Shown here piece by piece: positions 1-12,383 of a DNA stretch of 64,000 nt (positions are counted from its first letter, which is position 1; every line of letters begins with the position of its first letter). Both the position numbers and the translations under genes were made by a program. Location: NCBI GenBank assembly GCA_001949185.1, contig BDGG01000002.1, positions 8,334,823-8,398,822 on the forward strand. Direction: 5' to 3'. Source of the stretch: Ramazzottius varieornatus. Taxonomy: Eukaryota > Tardigrada > Eutardigrada > Parachela > Ramazzottiidae. The notes below the pieces were generated by a model. It ran no database searches. It had not been told where the DNA came from and saw only the letters and a program-made list of their open reading frames with translations.

Positions 1-3000
1 TTGTGGTTCATGACAGCTTTGTAGATTTGACCTAGTAAGGTCTCCAGCACCAGATCTGCAACAAAAGCCCCAAATCCTCAAACTACGGAGTGTGATGATG
101 TCGTATTGTGAAGAAGACGGTACTTACGGACAGCTTCGGCTGTTTTGGTCTTGGGGATAGTCTGGAAGCACTTGACAGCGACGGCCGGTTCCTCTTTCCA
201 CAGCTTGAGGGCGTTACTGATGAACCAGGGCAGGTCGTCGAGGTTCCAGATGGAAATGTCCATGATCTGGCCGATGGCCAGGGTGTAGGGTCGATCGCGC
301 TCGATGAAGTGCGCCAGTAGTTGGGGAGTGTCCAAAAGGTCTTTGCCGGCCTGCCCGGCATTCAGACCCAGCTGGACGGCCTTCAGCAGACACTGGTAGT
401 ACTCGTTGCGAACCTTCTCGTCCTCATCGGTGGCCACAACCTAGAACAATAAATTTAAGCCGCTAAAGTACCATGGAGAGCCATGCACTACCTTCAAGCC
501 AGACTTCTCGTATACCTGCACACGAGAGTACCCTCAACTGTGTGTATATTTTTGTATGCAGGTTCCTGTCGTCACATCGCGTAGATGGCGCTTCGATCAA
601 CTTCGCGTTTTCTGTTCCCATTTGCTTAGAGTTATGGTCGCTTAAGTTGCCTGCTCACCTTCATAGCTATCAGGAAAGGAATGAGTGAGGTACGACTCAG
701 CGCTTGTTTATCCAAAACCTGGTGGATGGCTTTAACGGCGGCCAGACGGACAGCAACGGAAGCCATGTCACAGCACAGCCTGCCAGCCAGCTGTTTCAAC
801 GCCTCGGACCGTTCCGTCAGCTTGATCATGGTCCAGGCGCGAACAAGCGCGCTGCCTAGCGCTGTACAAGCCGTCGCTCGAAAGTCCGGGCAGGTGTGAG
901 CTAGGTTCAACAGCAGTATGTCCACCTGCGAAGAATACAGCGAAGTGTGCACATTGTGAACCTTTTTCGTTGTGAGAACCTCTATTTGAATGCTCGGCAA
1001 ACTCAACAAAATTGTTTTCTCAAGCAGCGCAAGCTTGCGCCACTTGGGAAACAGACCTGGTAGAGTTTTTAAAGTGGCGCACGCTCTCGGTAATATTGGC
1101 TGAAGGCATGCGCCACTGGAAAAACCATCTGGCCGAGTTCTGCCCGTTAGCTCCCACCTGGTCTTTGACGTGGCCAGCCACTTCCGACTTGGGAGTGTCC
1201 GGCGAGATAAGCGGGAAGCATTTGCCCAGCATCAGAAGAGCGTTGCTCCTGGCCAGGACGCTGGGCGACTTGACGGACTCAAGGACCATCAGGTCGAAGT
1301 TTGAGTGGAACATGCGACGCGCTGCTGTCTCAGTGCAGTTGTACATGTGCGTTACCATCTATAAAGGTAGATATAAACATTGATTGACAATAAGCAATAC
1401 CATTCATTCTAAGAGAGGACAGGATGTTACGATACCAAGGAGAATTTGCTCTGCAGTTTGTGCGGCGGCTTATTATCGACGCGCAGGCATCTGGTCATCA
1501 AGTCGGAAATGACCAAGGCTTCGAGATCGAAACGATGCGGGTGTCCCGTCTTGTTTAGTATTGTCCAGGCCTTGATGATTATCTGTACACAAATCAAACA
1601 TCGTGACACAAACAATTGGGATGGCGGCAAACGAAACGTATGGGTTGTCCCCCAAGTGGCTCACGTGTACACTGTAACTGCCTGGAAGAGTGCGCCACTT
1701 AAGGACCGATCTCAAGTGGCGGACGCGCTCAGCCAATTACAGTGAAAACGTGCGCCACTTAAAAACAGTCTCGCACGTTTTGTTTGCCGGCCCTCCAACT
1801 ATCGACCTCGATAGCGGAATGCCACTGAAATTACATCGGCGAGGGGATCTAGTATCTTGGTCTTGTTGGAATCCGTCATGACTTCATCGATGGCAATGAG
1901 CGCCACTTTCATGAAGTCACGGTTGACAGTCAGCAATGTTGTCAGGAAACTTCGACCCTGCAAACACCGAAACAGATCATCAAAAACGACTGATTGGGAT
2001 GGCTTCATCGGTCTTACTTTGGGAACGTTGAGGACGTCAGCACGTGTGAAAAGATCTCGAACCCCGTCGCACAGATAGTCGACCTTCTCCAGTTCCAGCA
2101 ACGCAGGTTGTTGTGGCGCTTCCTCACTCCTCGATCTTTCCTCTTCCTCGTCGCCATCCCCCGAACCATCCTCCAGGTCGCGAAAGAGCCCACCAAAGCC
2201 CAGCTGCGACACGTCTGACGCACTTCTCAACGGCTGCCGGAAAAGGAGAAAGTAATCGGACCACGAGTTCAGGCGCGTCAACATCGCTACCTGCAACAGA
2301 ATTATCTCACTGATTGGGTTTCCCGAGGTTATTTTTTCTTGTAATTTTGCTCACGGTCATTTTGGGCTTCGCTAGGAGATATACGACGCAGTTGGCCATG
2401 AGTTTGTATCCGTCGAGCCGCAGATCCATGAACCACAGCTCACAGACATCTACAATGCAGTCCAGAAGCGTATTGACAGATGCATCGTATTTGTTATGCG
2501 GTTGGATGCGGAAAATGTTTCCTGCGAGAAAGAAGAAAAAGGTGTTGTTACATTCCCCGTTCAAGAGGCGCGCTTCATTGGCACTCCCAAGGCTACAATT
2601 CGCAACTTCACCAGACTCATGTTAAACTTAATTCAAGCGGCGCACTTTGTTGGTCATCGTAAAGCACAAGTGCGCCACTTTAACCACACCAACACATCCA
2701 TTAAATGTCTTACTCTGGAACGCTTCCAAACGTCTGAACACCGAGTCGGGAGGACGGATGAGCGTCTTGATGATGGGCTGATAAATCTTCAGGACGGCGA
2801 TGAGGCGAGTTGTGGTCCGTTTTAATGCGGAGCCAGTACCCCAGGAAGCTTGGTCGGCCATGAAGGAGAGCAAGTATCTCTCCAACCTGTCGCACAGATC
2901 ACCAGCCACGTCCACCTTGTCCGAATCCCAGAAAGCTTGATACTGTTCATACAAAGTTTCTTTCTTCGTCTATAATGCCAGATAACAACCAGATGAGCGA

Positions 3001-3155
3001 ATACATGGAGTAGACGAAAAGTTGCTTACCATGTCAACGGTCCATGTCTCCAGCTCATCGTTGGATATCGATGCCTTCGGATCTTTTTCCAATTGCTGCA
3101 GCAGCATTATGGGATCTGCTAGCGCGACGGAGTTGTTCCTCGTAGCTTTCACCAT
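1..3155 (-). CDS. NCAPG2: Condensin-2 complex subunit G2 (CAP-G2), 3' end outside the window
   Basis: HEAT-repeat subunit of condensin II, which acts in mitotic chromosome compaction. My exon model on the minus strand is 3030-3155, 2714-2942, 2355-2521, 1826-2290, 1436-1582, 1158-1358, 659-925, 128-440, 1-55. It has GT-AG junctions in consistent phase and gives about 656 residues before the window edge. Recognition rests on collinear blocks resembling animal CAP-G2: an IIIKAWTIL helix, the ARSNALLMLGKCFPLISPD block, the FRATACTALGSALVRAWTM block and the DEDEKVRNEYYQCLLKAV block. An acidic D/E-rich insert lies in exon 4. The ATG at 3155 was chosen because the upstream in-frame residues look like untranslated sequence. 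The donor of exon 4 (GTGGCA) is weak. Three introns (926-1157, 1583-1825, 2522-2713) carry the GTGGCGCAC foldback repeat. It is divergent from PPIP5K, about 620 bp away. Confidence 0.68.
1030..1146. repeat. GTGGCGCAC foldback repeat, CAP-G2 intron 6
   Basis: One half-arm ending in TGCGCCACTTGGG is followed by a spacer and a second hairpin (AAAGTGGCGCACG, loop with TATTGGCTG, CATGCGCCACT). A CTGG-CCGAGTT tail matches the family spacer. The cluster lies wholly inside the intron 926-1157. Confidence 0.85.
1649..1794. repeat. GTGGCGCAC foldback repeat, CAP-G2 intron 4
   Basis: Two tandem hairpins: CCAAGTGGCTCACG/GTGCGCCACTTA and CAAGTGGCGGACG/CGTGCGCCACTTA. They end in the family tail TTTTGTTTGCCGGCC. 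Located inside the intron 1583-1825. Confidence 0.85.
2634..2682. repeat. GTGGCGCAC foldback repeat, single hairpin, CAP-G2 intron 2
   Basis: One short hairpin, AAGCGGCGCACTT and AAGTGCGCCACTT, with a loop containing TTGGTCATC. Located inside the intron 2522-2713. Confidence 0.8.
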
Positions 3156-3778
3156 CTTTACACGAAGGGGAGAAGGGGAGAAGGGGATTTGCAGCGAGGA
3201 TCCTGGAGGAGCACATCTCCTGGAGTGCGAATCAGCTGACTTGTTTGGGCTTTGTAACGTTAAACGTTTGTTTGGGATTTTTGGCGCAAAATACGAAAGC
3301 TTGAACAATCAACGCTGCGCAATCAACCGTTTCCGAGCTGTTGACCCACCCCACGAGCCTATAGACTGAAAGTTGCATTCTGAATCAACAATCTATCGCT
3401 CTACGTTTGCTCTGTTCTGACGTCAGACACTTGTCTTGCGACCGTGGATCACATTATGCAGGAGACGTGGGTGATCGAATGCGCAACTTCTGAGTTAGCA
3501 GTTTTCCTCCTCGAAATTTTCCACTCGTGTAGAACTGCGGGAAGGTTCCTCCGTTGTCTCTTTTACGACCGACGTATGAACGTTCTCGGAAAGCAGCAGC
3601 TCCCACAGGTGCGCTTAGCTACACCATTACGTCGGTGATGCGACTGATTGCTGTTTGTTTCAGGCTCAGCGTGGCGCACATGCATCAGCTGTCAGTATCG
3701 ATCGAGACGAGATATGAAAGTGGAGATTATCCATTCGTGCTCTTTCTACCACGGTGAAATCTTCTGGGAATATCGCAT
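3156..3778. promoter_or_regulatory. Intergenic spacer of a divergent gene pair, probable shared promoter
   Basis: A stretch of 623 bp separates the start codons of the condensin-2 G2 gene (minus) and PPIP5K (plus), so both 5' flanks must lie here. I see no clear TATA box or CpG block. The promoter call rests on geometry alone. Confidence 0.4.
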
Positions 3779-6700
3779 ATGGAGCTGGAAGTTCGCCGCA
3801 GCTCTTGCTCGGAGTCATCTCCCGCATCGGAGCTGAGTGTCGAGGTAGACCCGAACTTGACCGAGTCGCACAGCGATGCCGAGCTGCTGCCGTCATCCAA
3901 GTCTTCCCCACTTCCTGTGTCCGGTAACCCGCTAGGAGATGGCCTTGTCAGGACATCCTCGCGCTTCATCGTTTCACGAGTGTCCGAAGAACAGTTGGCC
4001 CGATCGGTGGCTTCGTCGAATGCCGACTCGGCGGAAAAGCACTCAACTGCACCTGCTTCCGCCCACGGCCACCACAAGTCCACCGCCTCGAAAGGGCCGA
4101 TAACTCCTGCATCACCTAGTACACCGGACAAACCTGCTCCGAAACCTCAGGATACTGCAGATGATCCCACGAAGGTGAGTTTTCGCGTGCTGATATCAAT
4201 TTTGCTGAAATGAATGGGCGATCAAAAAGCGCCACCTTGATGACGTCTGGGACTGATGAGAACGTTTGACACGCCCCTGCGCGGTTCGGTCCTTCAATTC
4301 GGGGATACTAGCACAACCTTGTGTCTCACGTGGTGTGGGGTGAGCACAGCCTCGATGCATCAATGTTTCTTGTTGCAGGCAGCGGATCCTTCAACAAGTC
4401 CCAAACCGGAAGCTGCCTCCGAACGGGAGCCCTTCATCATCTTAGGTGTTTGTGCCATGGGCAAGAAGGCCAAATCAAAGTACATGACGGAGATTCTGAC
4501 CAGAATCACCAGTGAGTTCGAGCAGATTAAGATGTTGATTTTCAACGAGGCCATGATCCTCAACGAACCCGTCGAAAGCTGGCCACGTTGCGACGCCCTC
4601 ATTTCGTTCTACTCTGGACGCTTTCCCTTGGACAAAGCCGCGCAGTACGCCAAACTTCGACAGCCGTTCCTCATCAATGACCTGCAGATGCAGTATGCCA
4701 TCCAGGACAGGTAACGGAACAATATTATACCTATTTCCGGTTCGGTTTCAGCACGGCCTTGTATAGAGCACAGCCCTGTCTCTTAACTGCGCTTCTTTGT
4801 TCCGTAGGAGGAAAGTGTACGAAATTTTGAAAGCCAGCGGCGTCGAGCTGCCTCGTTACGCCATCCTGGACCGAAGCAGTGCCAACCCGGCTGACTATGC
4901 ACTGGAAGAGTATGAAGATTACATTGTGGTGCGCGGACAGCAGTTCAACAAGCCGTTCGTTGAGAAGCCCATATCAGCCGACGACCATAACATCTACATT
5001 TACTATCCCGTCTCAGCGGGAAGTGGCAGTCAACGTCTCTTTCGCAAGGTGGGCTGCATGACTGATAACATATACGGTTGTTGATGTAACTGTTTTTGCT
5101 GTGTTTCAGATTGGCACGCGGAGTTCGGTGTATTCCAACGAGAATAAAATACGCACCACGGGTTCGTACATTTACGAAGAATTCATGCCGACTGATGGAA
5201 CTGACGTCAAAGTCTACACTGTTGGTGAGCCAAACACCATATCCATATTTTAGCGAGAAGAGAATCGATGAAAATGCCGAGTGAACTGTAGGTCCCGAAT
5301 ACGCCCATGCCGAAGCGCGAAAGTCGCCTGCCTTAGATGGCGTGGTGGAACGAGACAAGGAAGGCAAAGAACTGCGCTTCCCCATCATCCTCAACAACAT
5401 CGAGAAACTAATTGCTCGTAGAGTGTGCATTGCTTTCAAAGTAATCTAGCCCCCTTTTTTCTCACCGACTAAATTGTAATTTATTACCTCGGCAAATGTA
5501 CTCGAGAAAATGCATTGACAAAATGTATCGTTTTCCAATGTGGTACACGTTTTCGGTGTTATAAGCTGCAAGCGTGCGCCACTTGGAGAAACAGTTTTGT
5601 CGAGTTTCCAAGTGACGCACATTTACATGTTATTGGTCGGAAACGTGCGCCACTCTATAACACGACCCTGCCGACTTTGTTTGCCTAGTCCCATTCAAGT
5701 GTTCTTGTTCTTTTCAGCAAACGGTGTGTGGCTTCGATCTACTTCGAGCCAACGGTCGTTCCTACGTCTGCGACGTTAACGGCTTTTCCTTTGTGAAGAA
5801 CTCCATGTTTTACTACAATGACTTCGCAAAGATCCTGGCCAACATCATTTTGCGAAGACTGGCTCCGGAGATGCACATCCACTGGTCCATGCCGTACCAG
5901 CTGGAGGACCCACCCATCGTCCCCACCACCATTGGACGCATGATGGAACTGCGCTGTATGGTCGCCGTCATTCGGCATGGCGACCGTACACCCAAACAGA
6001 AGATGAAGATGGAGGTAAGACCAAGTTGTGTCCAAGTTATTGGTTTCTTCCAATGTTTAATTTTATTCCCTTTGTTTCCGCAGCTACGACATCCGAAATT
6101 CCTTGCTATGTATAAACAGGTTGGCAAGGATTTTAAGTTCCTACTATTCTCTTTTGGTCGGTCGAACTCGAATTACGGTTTGCTTGTAGTTTGGCGGGAA
6201 GTTTGATAATGACGGGAGGGAAATCAAGCTGAAGCGACCCAGTCAGTTACAGGAAGTACTCAATGTCGTTCGCGACCTCCTAAGCAACCACCGCAGTGAG
6301 ATTCCCATCAAGGAAGCTAGACCAAAGCTGATCCAGCTGAAAAGCGTCCTGGAAATGTACGGACATTTTAGCGGTATCAACCGGAAGTGCCAGATCAAAT
6401 ACCAAGCCCTTGATCCTTCTCTTCCCAAACCAGGTAAGCCGACTTACCGCATGCAACAATTCACCAATCATAATGAAGCATCTTTCGAGTGTGAAAAGTA
6501 GTCTGGCTTTGCTTCAGTAATTCAGGCTGTCCCTTTGGTACGACTAAATAGAAATGATGGAGAGCCATATGGGTCGGTCAGGTAAATGGTGCCTGGTTTC
6601 TATCCGCATGTGCCATATCAACGGTATAGGCTTACGGAATAGAAACCAGGCTTCGGGTACCTGACGCGTCTGTACAACCAACGTTGGTTTCTATTTTCAG

Positions 6701-9700
6701 TGGTCCATATTGGCCAGAATAGTCTGACGGTGGTTTTTGATGCAGAAGATGCAGCGCCAGTCGATGCGGACAGCCCCGATGGACACTTGGTGCTGATCAT
6801 GAAGTGGGGTGGAGAGCTGACGCCATTGGGCAAGTACCAGTCAGAGCAGCTGGGTCAGATGTTCCGCTGCATGTATCCCGGTTCCAACGGGGCTTCGGCC
6901 AAGAAGGGCCACGGTCTTCTGCGTCTACACAGCACGTTTCGTCATGACCTGAAGATTTACGCTTCGGATGAAGGCCGTGTCCAGACGACCGCAGCTGCTT
7001 TTGCCAAGGTAAGGTCCCCGTCAAATTCCTTGTATCTTTCTGTGTGTCCGATAAATCCGTTTCTTCGTAGGGATTACTGGCTTTGGAAGGCGAGTTGACG
7101 CCTATCCTGGTGCAGATGGTCAAAAGCGCCAATACCAACGGCTTGTTGGACAGTGACGTGGCTGCCCAAGACTTCGAGAAATCGTAAGTTAATTCTCACA
7201 ATTATAAAAATCTCAAGTGACTTCCGGTTGACGAACTTGTCTATTTTTGTTGAACTTCCAGCTTTTGCTTCATTGTTTGATAAGAAGAAACCGACATTAG
7301 AGTGTTCGTTTGTAGGGTGAAGAAGAGGTTAAAGGCTATCCTGAAGCAGAATAAAGATTTCGACCAGAGCGATATTCAGGCGTTGAACCCTACTGAGTCC
7401 ACAGCCATCACAGCCGCTATGGAGACTGTCAAGAACCCCGTCACGGCCTGCGAAGAAATCCATAAAGGCATCAAAGGACTAAACGTCGCCATCCGTGAAA
7501 AGATGGCAGCGCAAAGCGCCGAACGTAAATTCCAGCAAGAATAATAACTTCTTTCTGCAGCTTCCAGAGTTAACGGCTTTATCTTCGAGCTGACGCTTTT
7601 TGTTTTGGTAGTACCCACGTTGTACACAGGTGAATCGTGGGAACTCCTCCAGCGTCGCTGGGGTAAGCTAGAAAAGGACTTCCGGGTGGGCGAGGGTGAG
7701 TTTGACATTACGAAGATCCCGGACATTTACGACTGCATCCGCTTCGACATGCACCACAATCAGTGGATCAGTCGGCTGCCCTTCGCCCAGCACATGTATA
7801 TTGTCGCCCGCAGCCTGGCTGAGATTGTCGTCCCACTGGAGTACGGTATCTCGGCAGCCGAAAAGATGTCCATCGCTCAAGGTAGTTTGTTTTTGCTCGC
7901 TAGTTACATCAGTCTTTTTCTTACAAAAGTATCGGAAAAGACCTTGCTCAACACCAACCTGTGGCAGGTTTCTGTTGGGTTTTCGTAGGGCAAGGGTTGA
8001 AATTAATGGCTAAACTGGAAGGCTGGCATTCGAACTGTACAAGATGTTCGCCCTTCAAGTGGCGCGCGTTACCGGTTGGTAACAATGGCAGTGTGCGCCA
8101 CTTGGCATTCGAACCGTACAAGATGTTCGCCCTTCAAGTGGCGCGCGTTACCGGTTGGTAACAATGGCAGTGTGCGCCACTTGGGAACTCGACAGGTTCG
8201 CTTCCCAGGTGGCGCACGTTGTCAGCCGTACGCCCCTTGAAATAGCGACTTTGTGCGTTTCTTTTGCCGAATTCTCAGTTGGTCAAGAAACTTGGCCGAT
8301 CGACCATATTCAACTGTCACTGAACACTAGCTTGGCTTTTCCTCGAAGGTATCTGTTCGCCGCTGTTGTGGAAAATTCGCGCCGACTTGAACCAAGTGAC
8401 GACGTACAGTAATGCCAGCACGGTGCAGGACGCCGATCCGGAGAACGGCAATCGACTCAACCCCCGATACGAAGCACCGTAAGCTCCTGTCAAAACCTTC
8501 TTTCATCTTACTACCCCACACTTGTCCGTTTGCTGCTGCTGTATCTGTTGGATAAAGCATCTTGTTTTGTAGGTATGGTAAAGCGCAAGATGGCCGATCA
8601 GTTCGAAGCCGCCTCTACTTCACAAGGTAACAGATTGAGAATAACAAGCATGATATTTTTCTGAAATGGGTCGCCAAAGTTAGCATTTGTTGTCGTTTTA
8701 GTGAAAGCCACATTCATTCGCTGGTGAACATGCTGAGGTTCGGCGGCTTATTTGCTGTGTGTACGATATCCCTTTCCGATTCCTTGCCCATCGTCAAACC
8801 TCGGCTGTAATGAAATGTGTTTCGTAGGATGATGACGCACAATGGGCGCGAGCGCGAGAGCATCTGGCCGCCGTGCCGGAGCTGAACTTCCTGACGCAGA
8901 TCGTCATTATGCTGTACGAGGACACCAGCAAGGAACCCGAGTCGGACGAGCGCTTCCATGTCGAGATCCACTTTAGCCCCGGCATGATCGACAAGGGCGA
9001 CGGCGGTGAGCGCGACTCGCTGAAGAACGGCGGACTGTCGCGACGCAACTCGGTTCAGCAACAACCCAACGGCGTCGTTGAGGCCTTGGCTCTCGAAGAA
9101 GGCAAGAAACCGGCCAGTACTTCCCGACAATTCTCCTACGCCGAAGGTAATGCCCACAAAGATGATCTCGCTTCCTAGGCGGGTGGAAAGAATGAAAGCA
9201 CAGACAATCCCAGGATCGTTTATATTAGTGGCGCACGTGTTGAGTATAGTTGGCATGAAGCGTGCGCCACTCGAAACGATCCTGTCGACATTGATTATAT
9301 GCAGCAGTGGCGCACGGTTTCAGTATTGTTAGCTGAAAGTTTGCGCCACTTGGGAAACCAATCTTGTCGACTTTTGTTTGTATACTTCCCGAATATGGGC
9401 AAGTGGCTTACGTTGTCGTCTTTCTGCGGTAGATGTAACGGATAGTTCAGCCACGATCAACTACCCAAAGACCAAGCGCGATCGCTTCCTGTCTAAAGTG
9501 ATGGAAAGCGGACTGGTAACCAACAAGATTTTCAGTACGGCCGTCATCCGAGGCATCAGCGCCGACATGGCCAACACTGCTACCGAACCGAACGATGGTA
9601 AGGAAACTCACTTCCGAACACACTCGATCATTTTGGCTCACGCAAACAGCGCGCCAGAATCGTTCCCCAAGTGGCGCACCTTTTCAGCATGAACACTGGA

Positions 9701-10182
9701 AACGTGCGCCACTTGGCAAATCGACCAGATTATGCTTCCAAATAGCTCACTGTTCCTACCGATACCATCGAAGAGATGCGTCACTTGGGAAAATAGTCTT
9801 GTTGAACTTGCTGAGCTTCCAATTGTGCTCAAACAAGTGCATCTTAACAGATACAATGAGCTTCCGAGTGCCCAACGTCTGGCCTCTGGAGACGCTGCAC
9901 AACGCCCTCAGTTTCAAAAAGCTGGACGTCTTTTTCCGGGCCATCTTGGAGGGCAGCAGACCGGCCGGGTCGACGGGTGCGCCGGTCGAGCACAGAAAGT
10001 CCATCGACGCTTCCGCACCCTCGGTCACCTTCTCTGGCGAACTGTCCGAGTCGTGGACCATGGACCATGTCAGTGACAGGCCGTCGGACACGAGTCAACT
10101 TCAGCCGGCCATCTCGGTGAACGTCCCTCCACTTCCGGCTGCATCTTCACCGGCAAAGAATGATCATCAGAGCTCGAAATGA
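3779..10182 (+). CDS. PPIP5K: Diphosphoinositol pentakisphosphate kinase (PPIP5K/VIP1), complete, 18 exons
   Basis: Makes inositol pyrophosphates: an N-terminal ATP-grasp kinase phosphorylates InsP6/InsP7 and a C-terminal histidine-acid-phosphatase domain opposes it. Exons: 3779-4174, 4379-4710, 4808-5048, 5110-5224, 5292-5440, 5718-6014, 6084-6119, 6190-6433, 6701-7008, 7071-7183, 7316-7524, 7612-7881, 8349-8478, 8573-8626, 8702-8756, 8828-9146, 9451-9597, 9851-10182. They total 3747 nt, in frame, 1248 residues. The first ~130 residues are Ser/Pro-rich and poorly conserved. The kinase domain starts near [17 protein letters not shown]. The phosphatase signature is [10 protein letters not shown] in exon 6. 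Later family blocks are [35 protein letters not shown] and [15 protein letters not shown]. The 36-nt exon 7 is unusually short. Foldback repeats sit in introns 5, 12, 16 and 17. Confidence 0.95.
5549..5687. repeat. GTGGCGCAC foldback repeat, PPIP5K intron 5
   Basis: A degenerate left arm, then GCGTGCGCCACTTGG, the spacer ACAGTTTTGTCGAGTTT, then the hairpin CCAAGTGACGCAC...GTGCGCCACT and the tail GACTTTGTTTGCC. It fills most of the 277-bp intron. Confidence 0.88.
6578..6664. repeat. Unrelated foldback in PPIP5K intron 8
   Basis: Inverted arms TCAGGTA/TACCTGA (outer) and a perfect 12-bp CCTGGTTTCTAT/ATAGAAACCAGG (inner) form one hairpin. A third copy of GGTTTCTAT lies just before the splice acceptor at 6700. 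The GTGGCGCAC core is absent. Confidence 0.6.
8028..8262. repeat. GTGGCGCAC foldback repeat with 79-bp tandem duplication, PPIP5K intron 12
   Basis: A 79-bp unit (8028-8106) containing a complete hairpin, AAGTGGCGCGCGTTACC / GGTAAC...GTGCGCCACTTGG, is repeated almost identically at 8107-8185. A third, more diverged hairpin follows to about 8262. The whole block resembles the repeat in CSDE1 intron 12 (43671-43855). Confidence 0.9.
9227..9382. repeat. GTGGCGCAC foldback repeat, PPIP5K intron 16
   Basis: Two tandem hairpins (AGTGGCGCACG...CGTGCGCCACT and AGTGGCGCACGG...TTGCGCCACTTGGG) are joined by CGATCCTGTCGAC and end in TCTTGTCGACTTTTGTTTG. Confidence 0.88.
9665..9811. repeat. GTGGCGCAC foldback repeat, PPIP5K intron 17
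   Basis: A first clear hairpin, CCAAGTGGCGCACCTTTTC / GAAACGTGCGCCACTTGG, is followed by a decayed second hairpin ending GCGTCACTTGGGAAAA and then TCTTGTTGAACTT. Confidence 0.85.
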
Positions 10183-10630
10183 TTTTTCATTCAATTTTTT
10201 CCAATGAATAGATTTTTTTCTGAATGCAAGTGGCTTATTTCTCTTTTCGTTGCTCGTTAATTTGTATTTCTTGCAGTTTTTGAATGATTTTCCGGTTTTT
10301 CGGCACGTGAAAGTGACCGGTGGCATAAATGAAATTGCCAGTAACTTTTTTGTTGGCTTATGGTGTTTACACATTGAAAACCAGTGCTTTCTTAATACTA
10401 GAGGCAACTGTCTTTTCCCAAAGTGGAAAGCGAGGCTCGTATCACTTGGCTACCGTCGTTGTAGTTGGTAGTCTCCAAGTTAGAGACTCTGCAGACGGAC
10501 AGATATGCGTTATATGCATTCCTTCCCAGTTTTCAGTTTCCTGTTAGGAACACGGACTGAAAACGTCTACAGTAATTGCAACTGGAAATCGGGAAACGAA
10601 CCCAAAATGAAGAGCGCAAAGGAGTTGCAT
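10183..10630. other. Intergenic, 3' flank of PPIP5K
   Basis: AT-rich sequence directly after the PPIP5K stop, presumably containing its 3' UTR. No gene or repeat recognised. Confidence 0.4.
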
Positions 10631-10820
10631 CTTGCACACGCAGAAGAGAAACTATGGGCCAGGCGGAGAAGACGGCAAAATGGAAATTCAACCGTAGAAA
10701 AGTGTTAAGAAGTATATTACTGTGGATCGGTCACGTACGTACGAGCATCCGTACCGCCGTAGCGAAAAGGCCTGTCCCCTAATTTTTACTGGCCCATAAT
10801 TTATCTTCGTGCGTGTACTG
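10631..10820. mobile_element. MITE, copy 1 of a two-copy family
   Basis: About 190 bp with inverted ends (GCACACGCAGAAGAGAAA...TATCTTCGTGCGTGTACTG). The interior includes TGGAAATTCAACCGTAG, GTACGTACG and CCGTAGCGAAAAGGCCTGT. A clear relative in the same orientation lies at 28846-29050. No ORF; non-autonomous. Confidence 0.72.
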
Positions 10821-11952
10821 CAATGTGTGGTATAATAATGATAATAATAATATCCTTTATTAAGGCATGGTACACCTGAACAATTCGTACCCACATTAAA
10901 CTGAAACGAAACGATTTGCTCGGTTCGCGACTATCGATCCCCTTCGCAGTGTGTCAACCTTGTATCCGTGTTAAGGATTTGTTGTTGCTTTACTTTTTGC
11001 CAGTTTGTACGCTTTGTCGCAGGAGACGAGGCCATAGATTTCGTTCCCGGCGAGCATGACCGTTTAACCCCATTTCGCCACACAGGGATCGAAATCGGTG
11101 TCGCGCAGACATTCGGTACTATAGTACTACCTACAATCACTTATCACATTCCCTATGATATTTTCTAAGTTTACTTTCTTTCTGGACATTATTTTACGGC
11201 AAGTCGCTGTTTACCAAAAACTTCTGAAACAGCATATCGAAACGACAATGGCCGTGCAAAATGCAAATCGCACATCGACAAAGCTGGACATCTTAGCAGC
11301 AGTATTACACGGGTTATGTCCACAGATGCAGTTAACGTTCCCTCCCCTGAATTCCGAACAGCGGTCTTCCCCGGTAATAGCAGCACATTGTCGCTCCACC
11401 CTACCTACCAAACACAAAAAGTAGGTCAAGGCTACGTGCACGGCTTGCCGCTGCCTTTGCTACCTGTACTGTTCGTGACAATCCGGTTCCCTAAGTGTAC
11501 AGCTTTCCACTCTGCCTTTTGGCTAGGTCCATGTCCTACATACGACTACTGAAGCAAAGTGGTTTCAGCGTTTGGCGGCTCACAAAAGTAATTATTTTTC
11601 AAGGCATAAAAATTTTCAAGGTTCAGAACACAAAGCAAACTCTGGGACCTGGAAGTACAGTGCCACGGTAATTTCCTTGTCCTTTGACTCTCTCGATATA
11701 CTGCACCTGGCTCCCAAACTCAACAAAGTGCATTCCTGCTCCGTAAAAAGTACTCCCTGTCGTGCAATGACAAGGTCCGATGTCGTTATGCTTCAAAGGT
11801 TTTGTCGAGGTCGTGCACCTAGCAATAAGCAGTCTGAAACGCAGTTAATCCAATAGAAGAGAGTGCCACAGGCCGTGCATGGAGACAAGGCAGCGGCAGG
11901 CTGTGCACCGAGTCATTAGGCAAGAAATAAGTTCCGACAGAGTGAAACAATA
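10821..11952. other. Intergenic, no gene recognised
   Basis: Contains a short ATA/ATG microsatellite-like run near 10835-10855 and only short ORFs without recognisable domains. Nothing else is supported. Confidence 0.4.
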
Positions 11953-12249
11953 GAGAGGTTGATATTTGACTTGATGAGTGTTTAGCACAGGTTTAGCAGT
12001 GAGCAAGCTCCGCCCCCTGGCTACACTAAACCAGCAGAGGTTGCGACTTGCACTACGCAAACTCGTGATTAGCATACCTCACGTACGTACGCGTTCGATA
12101 AATTTTTAATTTTAGTTTTCGCCTTACCATTAACTGTAGGTTTGCCCTACTTTCAGTCTTTCACTGTGTAGTTTGCGCCTTTCGTTACGGAGAGTTATGT
12201 TCAAAGCTACAGTCAAGGCTACCGCAGACGTTCCCATGCACCTTTTGCT

Positions 12250-12383
12250 CAGGCGTCGCTGCGAGGTCCGAAGTGTCTAAGTGGGCGAGACTGGCAGGGG
12301 GACCCCACATGGATTCTTTGTGGTTAAACAACCATCAAACCTGCTCATTGACTTAGATACTTCGGACCCCGCAGCGACACCTG
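12250..12383. repeat. Nested 33-bp inverted repeat
   Basis: CAGGCGTCGCTGCGAGGTCC.. at 12250-12282 is complementary to ..GGACCCCGCAGCGACACCTG at 12351-12383 with about three mismatches and a ~68-bp loop. It lies inside the larger TA-flanked element. Confidence 0.7.

Noticed and set aside
1446-1745. Overlapping ORFs across the repeat in a CAP-G2 intron
   Set aside because: They mix exon antisense with palindromic repeat sequence; the repeat is symmetric and opens frames on both strands.
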